The notes: a model not told the origin generated them from the sequence alone. A stretch of 64,000 nucleotides of DNA from CBDDEC01 sp965198045 (GCA_965198045.1 CBDAOL010000012.1:1-64000); one strand, 5' to 3'. Shown: positions 45,729-55,945, counted from the first letter of the stretch. Translations and numbers: made by a program.

Positions 45729-48700
45729 CTAGCGCGACCCCCCAGCTTTCTGCGGTACAACCACTTGATAACAGACTACGCCGATGTAGTCGGCCGTGAT
45801 CGGCTCCAAGGGCTCCGGTAACGCGACCGGCCGCAGCCGGAACTGCGCTACTAACGCAACGATGCGGTCCGCGCATTCCACGAGGCTCATCCCGCCTGCA
45901 CCGTACTCGCGCCGCAATTCCGACAGCGCCCTCCTCACCGGCGTGCCCTGCGGTACCGACAGCACGTCGGCTGCCGAGTTGTACGCATCGCCCCTCGGCG
46001 CGTCCGGCGCGCCGAGAATGTCGTTCAGTGCCCAGCGCTGGCTCGCCGGCGGTGTCGGGGCCTTAACGGGCTGGTTGTGCGCCGCGACGATATCCGACGC
46101 CGCTACCGCGAACAGTTCCTCAAGGTCGAGGTCGTCGGGGACAGGGCACGATTTCTGTCTTGCCGGGTCGATCAGGCGCAGCATCGGCAGGTCGTCGCGG
46201 TGCACGATCGTTCCCGACGCCGACACCATCCGCCAGTACCGACGGCCGTCCCGCGTGCGGCAGGCGAAGAACACCGTGGGCTCGTCCACTTCCGCAGTCG
46301 CGCGCGTGATCGCCGCTCCGATGCCCCACGGCATCTCGCGCACCCGGTCGGCCTCACCCTCCCGGACCGCGCGGCGGTAGATCGCGCGGTAGTGCTCTCC
46401 GGCGAATGCGGCGCCGCCAGGCCCTTCGTCCTCATCGAGCAGCGTGACGTCGCCGTTCGCCAAACGGTCTGCGTAGTCGCGCATGCCCTCGTAGATGCGC
46501 TGGGCACTCGCCTCGGTCGCGAGAACGGGGGTTTCCATGCCCATCGAGGCGTTGGCGGCCCGAATCTTCGCTTGCAGCCGGGCCTCGAGGCCGAGGAGTT
46601 CGTCCAGTTCGTCGTCGCGCGGCAGCAACGTGTAGAGGAACGCCGTCTCGTGCGGGCTGCGGAGCCGGATGACACGGCCGTTGCGCTGGACGACGCGCTG
46701 CGGGTTCCAGGGCATGTCGTACGAGAGCACCGCCTGCGCCTGCTGGAGGTTCTGGCCCTCGGAGAGGACATCCGTGCTGAGCAGCAGGTCGATCTCGCCA
46801 TGTTCGCTGGCTGCTGCTCCCGGTATCACGGCGAAGTCGGGGCAGAGGCGATCGATCGCCGTCGCGCGCTCAGTCTCGCTCGTATCGGCGCCGACGACTG
46901 CCGCCCACTCGCGGCCGTCGATGAGGTCGGGATCCTGCTCGAACGCTCGCCGCAGGTATTCGGCGGTGTCGCGGAAGGAAGTGAATACCACGACCTTCTG
47001 GGATGCGGTTGTGGCCATCACCTCGCGCAGAGCTTCGAGCTTGGGGTTCGGCTGCCCTTCCAGCGCTGCGATGTGATCCACCAGTTCGTCCAACACACCC
47101 ACGTCTCGTTGCAGGTCGGTCAGCAGGTCCTCCCGGAACCCTTCGGGATCCGCCCAATCGCCGGGCTCCTCGATCAGTTCCGCAGCGTCGGCCGCGATTT
47201 CGTCGAGATCCTCCTCGTCCGCCGACAACGGCTCACCGCCATCGGCGACCTCCAGGTAGCGGATTCGGGCTGCAGCGCGACGACGCATGCGCCTCACGGT
47301 CTGTAGGGCCGCGTACCAGCATGACTCGAAGCGCTTGAGCAACAAAGAGCGGATGAGGCTGGCCAGGGCTTCCTGGCGAGCTGTCTCCACGCCAGGCTCA
47401 ATCCGGTACGACGCGGGGCGGTACTGTGCCATGGTGAGTGCGCCAGGCTGCAGATTCCCGTCCTCGTCGGGGGGCACGAGCCTGTCGGCGATCGCGCGTG
47501 CCATGCCGTGGTAGGCCGCGTCGAGGTTGTAGCGGCGCTCGTGCAACTCGGGCTCGGGGAAGTGCACCTCGGTACCGTCCGAGAACCGTGCACCACTGTA
47601 GTGCTCGCGGATGAACGCTCGATCACGGCGCACCGTCAGCGCGTCCAGCAGCGGGAACAAGCGGGCCGGAGACGGCTCCGGTGCCTCTTCGCGCCCTGGC
47701 CGCGTTGCCCCGGCTTCGCGGAAGAACTGCTGCAGGCTGGCGATACCGAGCGGCTCGCCGGCGAAGGCTGCATCGTGTCGTCCGAACAGCAGGAAGAGAC
47801 TGTGCAGGTCCCAGAGCGCGTTATTCACCGGCGTCGCGGTGAGCAGTGCCAGATTCTTGTCCGGGCCGCCCATGAGCCGCGAGAGCGCCTCGTACCAGCT
47901 TGTGTCGCTGTTCCGGTAGGCGTGCGCCTCATCGACGAGGACGAACCGATACGTGTCCACGGGCACATTCAGTACTTGCTGCGTGCCGCCCAGCTGCCGG
48001 TCCCTCGCGAGTTCCTGGTAGGAGACGACCCTGGCAGGCAGGTTTTCCCGGTCGAGACGTGGCTTCCACAAGCTGTCCCGAAGCTGGGCGGAGGAGACGA
48101 CCAGCACGTGATGCCCGTGCTCCTCGACGTGCTCGCGGATGAGATCGACGCCGATCTCGGTCTTGCCCATCCCAACACCGTCGGCGTAGAGGACCCCGCC
48201 GTAGCGATCCATGATCGCCCGCGCCCGCGCGGCGCCGTCGCGCTGGAAGGCGGTCAGCCTGTCCGCGACCGGCTCAGGTACAGGCTCATCGCCGTAGATC
48301 TCGATCAGCGCGCGCAGAAACACGTCCTCCGGGGTAGCGTCGAGCGGGGGCGGGCGGAGCAGGTCGAGCAACTGATCGCGGAAGTCATCGCCTTCATCCC
48401 AGAGGCGTTGATGCCACCGGAGCGCACTGGTCACCACGTTGGGCTGGTAGTGCACCATCCCGAGCTCGAGGTTCGTAACGAGCCCGCCGGCAGTCAGATT
48501 CGCTGACGTCACCAGAGCCGCACCTGGTTCGCTCAGCCCGCCGCCGACGTTGAGATGACCAAGCACGTAGGCCTTGCCATGCAGGAAGCGCTGCACGTAG
48601 CGGCGCACCTCAGCGTCTTCCGATGAGACGAACGCGCTCACACGCTCCAGCACAGCCCGGCGCGACGCCGGGAACCCCGAGAAGTCGCGCTCGCGACGCA

Positions 48701-48977
48701 GCGCGCCGACCGACTGCCGGAACCGGTCCCGGACGACGTTCGGCGCAGGCGGGCCGCTTAACGCTCCTTCAGCGGGAGCCGCACCGATCAGGAGCTTGAC
48801 TGACGTTTCTTGTTCCCGGGCCGCCCGCGCGAGTGCGTCCAGCCCGTCGAGCCCGATGTAGCCTGTAGCAACGCGGAGCGGGCCATCGTAGTGCTCGGCC
48901 AGCCAACTCAGCGCTTCACGGTGGTGTCCGTACTGGTCGTTGTCGATGAGTTCGAAGATGCCGTGGCCGTCCGTCAC
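45729..48977 (-). CDS. PLD-nuclease/SNF2-helicase fusion, third gene of defence operon
   Basis: 1082 residues. N-terminal phospholipase-D fold: 'LRVATGYIGLDGLDALARAA' near residues 34-53, catalytic 'RFLHGKAYVLG' near 130-140 and 'ALVTSANLTAGGL' near 154-166. SNF2/SF2 helicase: Walker A 'YADGVGMGKTEIGVDLI' near 262-278, 'RFVLVDEAHAYRN' near 345, 'ALLTATPVNNALWDLHSLFL' near 376-395, then the C-terminal lobe with 'KVVVFTSFRDTAEYLRRAF', 'STDVLSEGQNLQQAQAVLSY' and motif VI 'QRNGRVIRL'. It probably moves along and cuts unmodified DNA. Its start overlaps the methylase stop by four bases. It is intact over 3.2 kb, unlike most neighbours. Confidence 0.9.
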   Translation of the reverse strand: MTDGHGIFELIDNDQYGHHREALSWLAEHYDGPLRVATGYIGLDGLDALARAAREQETSVKLLIGAAPAEGALSGPPAPNVVRDRFRQSVGALRRERDFSGFPASRRAVLERVSAFVSSEDAEVRRYVQRFLHGKAYVLGHLNVGGGLSEPGAALVTSANLTAGGLVTNLELGMVHYQPNVVTSALRWHQRLWDEGDDFRDQLLDLLRPPPLDATPEDVFLRALIEIYGDEPVPEPVADRLTAFQRDGAARARAIMDRYGGVLYADGVGMGKTEIGVDLIREHVEEHGHHVLVVSSAQLRDSLWKPRLDRENLPARVVSYQELARDRQLGGTQQVLNVPVDTYRFVLVDEAHAYRNSDTSWYEALSRLMGGPDKNLALLTATPVNNALWDLHSLFLLFGRHDAAFAGEPLGIASLQQFFREAGATRPGREEAPEPSPARLFPLLDALTVRRDRAFIREHYSGARFSDGTEVHFPEPELHERRYNLDAAYHGMARAIADRLVPPDEDGNLQPGALTMAQYRPASYRIEPGVETARQEALASLIRSLLLKRFESCWYAALQTVRRMRRRAAARIRYLEVADGGEPLSADEEDLDEIAADAAELIEEPGDWADPEGFREDLLTDLQRDVGVLDELVDHIAALEGQPNPKLEALREVMATTASQKVVVFTSFRDTAEYLRRAFEQDPDLIDGREWAAVVGADTSETERATAIDRLCPDFAVIPGAAASEHGEIDLLLSTDVLSEGQNLQQAQAVLSYDMPWNPQRVVQRNGRVIRLRSPHETAFLYTLLPRDDELDELLGLEARLQAKIRAANASMGMETPVLATEASAQRIYEGMRDYADRLANGDVTLLDEDEGPGGAAFAGEHYRAIYRRAVREGEADRVREMPWGIGAAITRATAEVDEPTVFFACRTRDGRRYWRMVSASGTIVHRDDLPMLRLIDPARQKSCPVPDDLDLEELFAVAASDIVAAHNQPVKAPTPPASQRWALNDILGAPDAPRGDAYNSAADVLSVPQGTPVRRALSELRREYGAGGMSLVECADRIVALVAQFRLRPVALPEPLEPITADYIGVVCYQVVVPQKAGGSR

Positions 48978-51900
48978 GACAGGTCCTCGAACTTCCGCAG
49001 TACCCGTGCCCGGTAGTCGGGGCTGACCGCGTTCTCGGTGAAGTCGGTGAACAGGAAAGTCAGATCCTCAGCAGTCAGGCCGTACCCACGAGCGACGAGC
49101 GCATCGATCTCCACGCGCATGGCAGCCTGCTCACCGTCGCTCAAGTCGCCGTGCTCCACTCCAGCCTCCGCAGCGAACGCGAAGAAGCGCTCGTCTACGC
49201 AAGAAAGCCGAGCAGCGAGTGAGCCGATACGTTGCCAGTCCGTTTCTTCCCACTTCGGGAAGCAGAGCATGTCGAGGATGAAGAAGTTGAGGTGCGTCTC
49301 GACATACCGGCGCGCCAGCCAGTCGAACGGCAGACTGTTCATCACGCCTAGCACACCGGCTTGGGCAAGAGTGCTCCAACCAGATCCAGGAAAGAGCAAG
49401 TACGGGACAGTGTTCGTCAGCGGAGTACGGGGAGGGATCAGGCAGGCGATGACCGTGCGGGAGTTCGTTCGATTCGTTACATCGCGGAACGCGACCCGGC
49501 TATGCCCGGCAGGGTGCGTGTTGGGGTCGGCGAGAACGCCAGGTGGGAATATGCCCTTGAACACGCGGGAGCGCTCTCGTCGCCCCTGCACGTATTCCAA
49601 GACTTCATCCCACACGCAGTACCCGGCAACGCCTTCGCCATTCGGGTCGTACTGGTCGAAGGACTCTCCCTTCCAAACGGGAAGCCTCGTCCCACCAGGA
49701 GGATGTCGGAAGAGGTGCTTCTGCTGCGTCGCGTGTAGCTCCGCATAGGGAACTGGACGCGACGCAGCAGAAGCACCTCTTCGATTTTCCTTGATTTGAG
49801 GGCTCTGCAATGCGGCGAACTCCACGCCGCTCCGCAGCTTCGCGAGCAAGTCCGCATGCCGCTGTTCTGGGAGGAGCGGAACCATGCGGGCGCGGCCGAG
49901 AGGCGCAACCGGGATGCTGACCCCTTCGGATAGTGCTGCGCTCGCGAACTCCGTCAGGCTCGTGGAGGGCCCGGTCGCCCGGAACGCGGAATCGCTGGCA
50001 GGTTGGCGGCGCTGCATGGCCAGCAGGGCGATGGTGTACTGAGGATGAATCAGGAACGCCCACTTCCTGTTGTTGAGAATTACATCAAGCCGCCGAAGTA
50101 CGTTGCGATTGAAGAGCCATCTCCTGAAGCCCTCGGCGCCCTTCGTCATGAAGGCAGAGCGGGGAAGCACCACTCCGAGGTGTCCGTCCTCTCGGACGAG
50201 GTGTGTGTACCTCTCACAGAAGAGCTGGTACAGGTCCGTGTCTCCCACTCCCTGCAACTGGTAGCCGCCGTCCGCCGAGAAGAACCGCCGAGCCGTTGCG
50301 AGCCGCTGCTTGAGTTCCTCGAACTCCTCCCGCCAGTCGGGATGGAGCGCATCCAACTCGGCGATGCGTTTCCGCCTGTCCCGGTCGAGCGGAACGCTCC
50401 GCAGGCCGGGAGCCCGCAGCGCGTAGAACGCCAACTCCTCGATGGTGACCTCGTCCCACGGGGGGTTACCCGCCACCACGTCGAAGCCGGGGCGTTCCCC
50501 ATGGAAGATGCCGGGGAATTCAAGAGGCCAATGGAAGAAGCGGTGCTCCGCAGCCATTTCGGAGGCTTCAGGCACTGCGCTAGCGGCTTCAGTCGACAGC
50601 GATCCGCGCTGTTCGATGATGGCTGCCGGATCGGTTTCCAGCACCCGTCTGGCGCCACTCAGGCCGAGTGGCTCGGCGGTCCAGAGGTCGAAGGCGGTCC
50701 GCAGCCCCGACGTCGTCTCGCGCAACGCTGCGGCCATCCCTCGGGATTGCGCGACCTCTTCCGGCGTTCGGTCGGGGATGGCGGCGATCTCTTGCCGCAT
50801 CTCCTTGGCGCGCTGCATCGCGGCCCGAACCGGCTCGCCAGCGAGTAGGGTCGCAGCTGTGCGTGGCGCGGTCGCACCGATCCCACGTTGGATCGCCTCG
50901 CGGGTCCGACGGGGGCGGCGCTGCCGCCCTTGCCCCACGATGCTGGGATCGGCGACGCCGACAAGGGCGTCGCCGCACTTGAGGTTGCCGTCCAACCATG
51001 AGAGCGCGAGGCCCGGTACGAAGGACGCGAGCCAGAGCGTGACGTTCGCGACCTCCACGGCCATGGGCGACACGTCCACGCCATAGATGCAGCGCTTGAG
51101 GATCAGCCGCCGCAGCAGGTCACCGTCCTCGGGCTGCCGCACGCCGGGCAGATCCTCACGACGCAACTCGTCGAGTTGCTCCTTGACGCCGGGTATCCCG
51201 GAGACTTCCGCCAGGAAGCGGACGAACCGATCGGCCATCGTGTCGAGCGCTGCGGTGAGGAAGTGGGCGCTTCCCATTGCCGGATCCAGCACCGAGAAGT
51301 CGAAGAGCAGGTGGGCTGCCTCGGCGGGATTCCGGCCCAACTCCTCCCGCACCCGTTCCAGGTGAGCATCGAGCGCCGGTTCCAGGGAGTGGGTGAGTAG
51401 GTGGCGCACGAACTCGTGCCGCGTGTAGAACACGCCCCCCACCTTTCGTCCCCCGGCCTCGGACTGGTAGTAGAGGTCGCGTCGCGTCACCTCGGTCTCC
51501 TCGCCGGCAACCGCAGGGCGGTAGAAGTCGCCTTTCGCGTCGTAGGCGAGGTCTTCTGGCGCGCGCGTCAACCGCAGCGACAGCAGCGCCTCGTAGATGG
51601 CGCCGAGGTGTCCGATCTGAAGCCCCGCGTAGTCGAGGCCCGGCTCGTCGGCCTTATCTGTCTCGTAGGCTATTGCCGCGAGCGCTGGCGCGAGGTGTGC
51701 GTTGGTGATCGCAGCCTCATCGAGCAGATCACTCCCTGGGAAGCCGTCGGGCGCGAACAACTGACCGTTGTAGGCGGGCACTCCGGCGTCGTCATCGCCA
51801 GAGCGCATCATCGCTACCAGTGTGTGGAGCCGATTCCAGTACTGCGTGGACTTGCTGCTCGGCGATCCACCGCCCGCACCCCGCGTATCGTCGGCGAGCT

Positions 51901-53617
51901 GCGTGGCGCTCTGCCCGCGGTAAGCGGCCGATTCGACCGGCAGGTACCCGCGCGCCTCGACGTGCAGCAGGAACATGAACCGGAACACCAGCGTCAGCGC
52001 GGCCTCGGATATCCGGCGCAACTGCTCCGGTTCGCCCGGATCTACGTCCTGCGATTCGAGATACTCGCCGAGCCCTCGCGCGATGCGCGGCAGGACTTCA
52101 CGGACGAGCCGTTCCTCGAGCCCCACCCGGAGCTGCTCACCGAAGTCGCGAGCCTCACGTGCCCATGCGACAAGCCAACCGTCCTTGCGGAGCGATTGCG
52201 GCGACAGCAGGCCGAGGGAGAAGCGGCTTTCGGGCTCCAGTTCGTCCGCGTCGATCTCGATGTACTGTCCGCCCGCAGCACCAAACTTTGGGTGCCGCTG
52301 GAACAGCCGATAGCGGCCGTTGGAGGCGAGCACGCCCCACGGTGCCCCAAGCTGATCGCAGGCTGCGAGCAGGAGCCCTTCGGGCAGCGTGCCGTCCAGG
52401 GTGAGGCGTCCGAACGAATCGGCATCGGCCAAGGGGTGGAGGACGGCCACCGGCGATCCGGCGGCATCGCGCAGGACGTGCCCTCGTTCGGGTATCTGCT
52501 CAATGCGGTATCCGAGGCCTCGGAAGAGGGGATTCCACTGCGTCGCTGCAGTGGCGCTCACGCCCTCGATCGCACGTTCAAGCTGTTCCTGGCTCGCCGT
52601 CAGCCGCTCGCGGACGAAGTGCGGCGTGAGCAATTCTTTCACGCGGAGGCCGGGCAAGGCCGAATCCTCGATACGAATGAACTCTCGCGCCAGCACTGAT
52701 GCGGCTTCGTTGAAGTGGAGGGACGACGCTTGATCGAAGAGTGCCAGGACACGCTTGGCCGGTAGTTCGCGGATCGGGCGTGGGTGCTGCGGGCCACACA
52801 CGCGGACGCGGGCATCGTCCTCTCCCGGCGCCAGCAAGACCAACGGACGGGCACTGTGGCCCCTGCGCTCATCCCATGCGCGGCGAAGTACCGCGTCGGT
52901 GCCGCCCTCGTGCCACAGGATGTCGAACCCGCCCGTCGCCCAGGCGGTTGTTGCTTCCCCTCCAGAGCCGCTCCAAGCGGTGCCTTCACCGAACAGAGCC
53001 GTCAGCGGCGGTACCAGCGAGTCTCGGGACGGGGCCGCCTCGGCGTCTTCATCGTCCCGTGCTGACGGCAACGTGACAGGCTCGGCGGCCGGGGTGGCGG
53101 TCGGCAAGCCGAGTTCGGCCCTGACCCGTTCGAGGTAGGCTTCGATCTCAGGCTCCGGCACTCCCTGATCAGAAAGTGCCACCCCGATCTCGGCGACGAT
53201 CGTGTAACCATCAAAATGCAGTTCCGCAATGACGGCGGGCCAGATCTCGGGCGGTGCGTTCGTGTCGACCTCGTTCGCCTCGATTCTGCGAAGTTCGGCC
53301 GCACTCAGGTCCACTCCATGGTCACGGACATCCCGAACGAGCGCCGCAACGGTGAGCCCGCGCTCGGTACGCTCGCCGCGGATTGTGGCCCCAAGGCTGG
53401 CGTCCTTGCCGGCGGCGCGGTGCACCTCGATCCGGGAAAGCCACGCTCTCTCGCGGGCTAACGACGAGTCTCGCACGATGGCATGGCGCGTCTCGTCAGC
53501 GAGGGCAAGTGCCTCGCCGGGGTACTCGCGGGTGATTGCGGCGACATCGACCCGCTCACCCTGGGCGCGGAGATCCCTGAAGCGGCGTACGCCGGGGCCC
53601 ATCGTGTTACTGCTCAT
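48974..53617 (-). CDS. HTH-fused Eco57I/PglX-like adenine methylase, 1547 residues
   Basis: Very large N6-adenine methylase. Residues 75-130 look like an XRE-type HTH ('LGATIRGERTERGLTVAALV', then 'LSAAELRRIEANEVDTNAPP'), unusual for this family. Residues 200-740 form the helical N-terminal part of Eco57I/PglX-type enzymes ('GTLPEGLLLAACDQLGAPWG'). The SAM motif is 'FSVLDPAMGSAHFLTAALDT' near 773-792, with 'KRCIYGVDVSPMAVEVANVT' near 845. The catalytic lead-in and motif are 'FDVVAGNPPWDEVTIEEL' near 1045-1062. The remaining 450 residues should hold target recognition ('GDTDLYQLFCERYTHLVRED'). Four-base overlaps link it to the sigma-like gene upstream and the PLD-helicase downstream. No nuclease motif is obvious within it. 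Confidence 0.9.
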   Translation of the reverse strand: MSSNTMGPGVRRFRDLRAQGERVDVAAITREYPGEALALADETRHAIVRDSSLARERAWLSRIEVHRAAGKDASLGATIRGERTERGLTVAALVRDVRDHGVDLSAAELRRIEANEVDTNAPPEIWPAVIAELHFDGYTIVAEIGVALSDQGVPEPEIEAYLERVRAELGLPTATPAAEPVTLPSARDDEDAEAAPSRDSLVPPLTALFGEGTAWSGSGGEATTAWATGGFDILWHEGGTDAVLRRAWDERRGHSARPLVLLAPGEDDARVRVCGPQHPRPIRELPAKRVLALFDQASSLHFNEAASVLAREFIRIEDSALPGLRVKELLTPHFVRERLTASQEQLERAIEGVSATAATQWNPLFRGLGYRIEQIPERGHVLRDAAGSPVAVLHPLADADSFGRLTLDGTLPEGLLLAACDQLGAPWGVLASNGRYRLFQRHPKFGAAGGQYIEIDADELEPESRFSLGLLSPQSLRKDGWLVAWAREARDFGEQLRVGLEERLVREVLPRIARGLGEYLESQDVDPGEPEQLRRISEAALTLVFRFMFLLHVEARGYLPVESAAYRGQSATQLADDTRGAGGGSPSSKSTQYWNRLHTLVAMMRSGDDDAGVPAYNGQLFAPDGFPGSDLLDEAAITNAHLAPALAAIAYETDKADEPGLDYAGLQIGHLGAIYEALLSLRLTRAPEDLAYDAKGDFYRPAVAGEETEVTRRDLYYQSEAGGRKVGGVFYTRHEFVRHLLTHSLEPALDAHLERVREELGRNPAEAAHLLFDFSVLDPAMGSAHFLTAALDTMADRFVRFLAEVSGIPGVKEQLDELRREDLPGVRQPEDGDLLRRLILKRCIYGVDVSPMAVEVANVTLWLASFVPGLALSWLDGNLKCGDALVGVADPSIVGQGRQRRPRRTREAIQRGIGATAPRTAATLLAGEPVRAAMQRAKEMRQEIAAIPDRTPEEVAQSRGMAAALRETTSGLRTAFDLWTAEPLGLSGARRVLETDPAAIIEQRGSLSTEAASAVPEASEMAAEHRFFHWPLEFPGIFHGERPGFDVVAGNPPWDEVTIEELAFYALRAPGLRSVPLDRDRRKRIAELDALHPDWREEFEELKQRLATARRFFSADGGYQLQGVGDTDLYQLFCERYTHLVREDGHLGVVLPRSAFMTKGAEGFRRWLFNRNVLRRLDVILNNRKWAFLIHPQYTIALLAMQRRQPASDSAFRATGPSTSLTEFASAALSEGVSIPVAPLGRARMVPLLPEQRHADLLAKLRSGVEFAALQSPQIKENRRGASAASRPVPYAELHATQQKHLFRHPPGGTRLPVWKGESFDQYDPNGEGVAGYCVWDEVLEYVQGRRERSRVFKGIFPPGVLADPNTHPAGHSRVAFRDVTNRTNSRTVIACLIPPRTPLTNTVPYLLFPGSGWSTLAQAGVLGVMNSLPFDWLARRYVETHLNFFILDMLCFPKWEETDWQRIGSLAARLSCVDERFFAFAAEAGVEHGDLSDGEQAAMRVEIDALVARGYGLTAEDLTFLFTDFTENAVSPDYRARVLRKFEDLS

Positions 53618-54309
53618 TCGTCTGCTCCCCGCTTCATTCCAGACTCGAGTATGGCCAGACCCTCCGCCAGAAGTTGCTGAGCTTTCCTCCGCGAGCAGCC
53701 GAGAGTCGAGGCGACCGTAACCCGGTCGGGGTATCTGCTGGACACAGGGAGTCCCTGATAGAAACGAAGCACCAACGCTTGAGCGTGCTCGGCTGGCAGC
53801 GCCGGGAGATGCTCTTCAATGAGCATCCGGGCATCAGCCCGCTCAAACTCATCAGTGGTGGCGAGAGGCTCGGGATAGGTGATGCCCGGGAGACCGTGCA
53901 TGGCGTCGCGATCACGTTGCCCCCGCTTCCCTCTGCGGATATGCGCTCCGGCCCGTCTGGCAATAGTCTGCGCGGCACTATTGAACCGAACCTCAAAGTG
54001 CGACGGATTCTCAATCTCTGCCAAGAATCTGGCCACCGCCTCGCTCGCTACATCCTCATCCTCTCCGGGAGGGGCTCCGCCGTTGCGAATAGCAGATGCC
54101 CGAATGTGCGGCACCGCTCGTCTCACGACTATCGCATCAAGCGATCTCCGCAACTCCACGTTTACGGCGCGACGCCGAGCGCTGATTAGCACTTCCAAGC
54201 TCGTCGTGTCTGAGTCTAGTCGAGCAAGATACGAAGGATCGCGCACCGATGGCAGGGCTGCGAGTTCCGCCTTGATCACGGGAGGAGGCTCGAACTTCTC
54301 GGCGGCCAT
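53614..54309 (-). CDS. Sigma-factor-like protein, first gene of defence operon
   Basis: 231 residues, ATG 54309. The C-terminal part is a sigma region-4-like HTH: 'LPALPAEHAQALVLRFYQGL' near 167-186 and 'VASTLGCSRRKAQQLLAEGL' near 200-219. The middle (about 65-140, 'DEDVASEAVARFLAEIENPS') resembles region 2 only in outline. A basic patch 'RRAGAHIRRGKRGQRDRD' follows. Its TGA overlaps the methylase ATG (ATGA at 53614-53617), so it is made together with the methylase. Either it controls the operon, like controller proteins of restriction systems, or it is a working part that binds DNA or RNA polymerase. I know of no standard defence system with this member. Confidence 0.72.
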   Translation of the reverse strand: MAAEKFEPPPVIKAELAALPSVRDPSYLARLDSDTTSLEVLISARRRAVNVELRRSLDAIVVRRAVPHIRASAIRNGGAPPGEDEDVASEAVARFLAEIENPSHFEVRFNSAAQTIARRAGAHIRRGKRGQRDRDAMHGLPGITYPEPLATTDEFERADARMLIEEHLPALPAEHAQALVLRFYQGLPVSSRYPDRVTVASTLGCSRRKAQQLLAEGLAILESGMKRGADE

Positions 54310-54876
54310 ACGCGTCAGCGCCTTCGTCTATTGATCCGTGCAGCGCCGCAAGAGACGCACGACATGGGGCGCACCCCGAGCTTTGTGCGCTGCAGGGCTA
54401 GTCCGCGCGGATCATCTTAGCGAGGGGGACGTGTCACTTGTTGACCCTGATTCGCACCCAGAGCCGCCCACATATCCTGGCAAGGCCAGCAGGGCCGCTT
54501 ACGCCCAACAGAACGCATGTACGTCCTGTGCTCACCGCGGTAGACTGCGCTCAGATCCGAATAGGCTCGGGTTCACGGCCCGAGCCTACTCGATGCGCAG
54601 GCGATAGCTGTGGATCAGTACCTGCGACTTGTGCGCGTGACGGTACGGGGTTGGCCTCGGGTCACGCAAGCGGGCTCGCCCGGCTCTTCCCCTCCCCCCA
54701 ATGTCGCCTGCCGCCAGAAACCTGCGGGCCTTGCTATGGGCTCATCGGGTTCCCGGCGCTCGCGTTGAAGCACGCGGCCCGCGTCTGCGGGTCGGAAGGG
54801 AGGCGCTGATAGCCAGACGAAACTGAGCCGTGGAGACCCGGAGTGCTGTCTCGCGCCGACCGAGAGGAGGTCTTCC
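54310..54876. other. Divergent promoter region, no gene seen
   Basis: About 570 bases between two divergent genes. It must hold the promoter of the sigma-methylase-helicase operon. No convincing small gene or repeat was found; the only frames with starts are short. Confidence 0.45.
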
Positions 54877-55945
54877 ATGGCCGGTATCTGGACAGAGGGG
54901 GCGGACGGCTGGGAACTGGCGTCCCCGTCGGGCTTCCCCGCTGAGGCAGACCTCCACGCGCTCGTCGCCGAGGCACCGCAGGTTCTGCCCTTGGCCGGTG
55001 CGCCGCGCATCGCGGTCTTGGGCTCCGAGGTTCAGCTCGGGAGCGGATTCGTGGACATTGTCGCGGTCGAGGAAGGACGGCCGCCCGGTAATCATCGAGG
55101 TGAAACTCGGCCGCAACGCCGAAGCACGGCGGGCCGTGGTGGCGTAAATCTTGTCCTACGCCGCGTACATGCAGGGGCTCGACGCCACCGCCCTGCGCGA
55201 CACGGTCGCGAGCCAGCTGCACGCGGCCGGATTCCAGACCATCGAGGAAGCCGCCGCCGCGAACGATGACGAAGGCACTCTCGATCCAGACCGCTTCCGC
55301 GAGGCGCTAGACGCTCACCTCGCGGAGGGCCGGTTCCGCCTCGTGCTCGTACTGGACGAGGCTCCAACAGACCTCGTGCGACTCATCGGCTACCTGGAAT
55401 CGATCACGACAGATCGCATCGTGGTCGACCTGGTGACAGTTGCGCAGTTCGACGTCGGAGACCGGACAGTCTTGCTGCCGCAGCGAATCGACCCAGAGCG
55501 TGTATCGCTGACCGCCTCCTCCGTTCCACGCCGGACAGTCGCGCGGAAGCCCGAGGTCTCTCCGGGTGCCGACGCGTTCGAGCTTGCCCTCGCCAACTCC
55601 TCCGAGGAGGTCCAGGAGTTCGGCCATCGCCTGGTGTCGTGGGCCAGAACGCTCGAAGCCGAGGGGCTGGCAGTGCTGGCGACGGCGCAGGGGAGCGCCT
55701 ACTCCAGCCTCCGGCTGCGGCTACCCGGCGATGAAGCGGGGTTGGGCAACGCCGTCTTCGACCAAACCCGAGTGACCCTGACGCTGGCGCGGACGGTCTT
55801 CGAGCGGGCGGCACCCAAGTCCCTGCCCCGGATCGAGGAGCTCATCGCGCCGCAGACTGTCGGGCAGGGGAGGAGCGTCGAACCCGTGACAGACGAGCTG
55901 CTGGCGGCCATCGCGGATGCCTATCGAGAAGCGGCCGGGCGATGA
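54877..55945 (+). pseudogene. PD-(D/E)XK nuclease (DUF91/NucS-like core), frameshift plus stop
   Basis: It would be about 355 residues. From ATG 54877: 'FPAEADLHALVAEAPQVLPL', then 'LGSEVQLGSGFVDIVAVEEG' with the catalytic Asp. An extra base near 55080 moves the frame, which then reads 'RPVIIEVKLGRNAEARRAVV' with the E-x-K. A TAA at 55145-55147 replaces an expected Gln before 'ILSYAAYMQGLDATALRDTV'. The rest runs to 55945 ('RFRLVLVLDEAPTDLVRLIG'). Start, core and end are all present, so only two small mutations separate it from a working nuclease. It is divergent from the sigma-methylase-helicase operon and may be a lost fourth part of that system. Confidence 0.8.

Noticed and set aside
46077..48506. 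Two long plus-strand frames (409 and 332 residues) inside the PLD-SNF2 gene
   Set aside because: Antisense shadows; no motifs or plausible starts, and the minus-strand protein is intact.
53614..54309. Housekeeping sigma factor
   Set aside because: No region 2.4/3 conservation, and its coupling to the methylase gene argues for a system-specific protein.
54338..54809. Small genes in the divergent promoter region
   Set aside because: Frames lack ribosome-binding sites and family features; composition matches random GC-rich frames.
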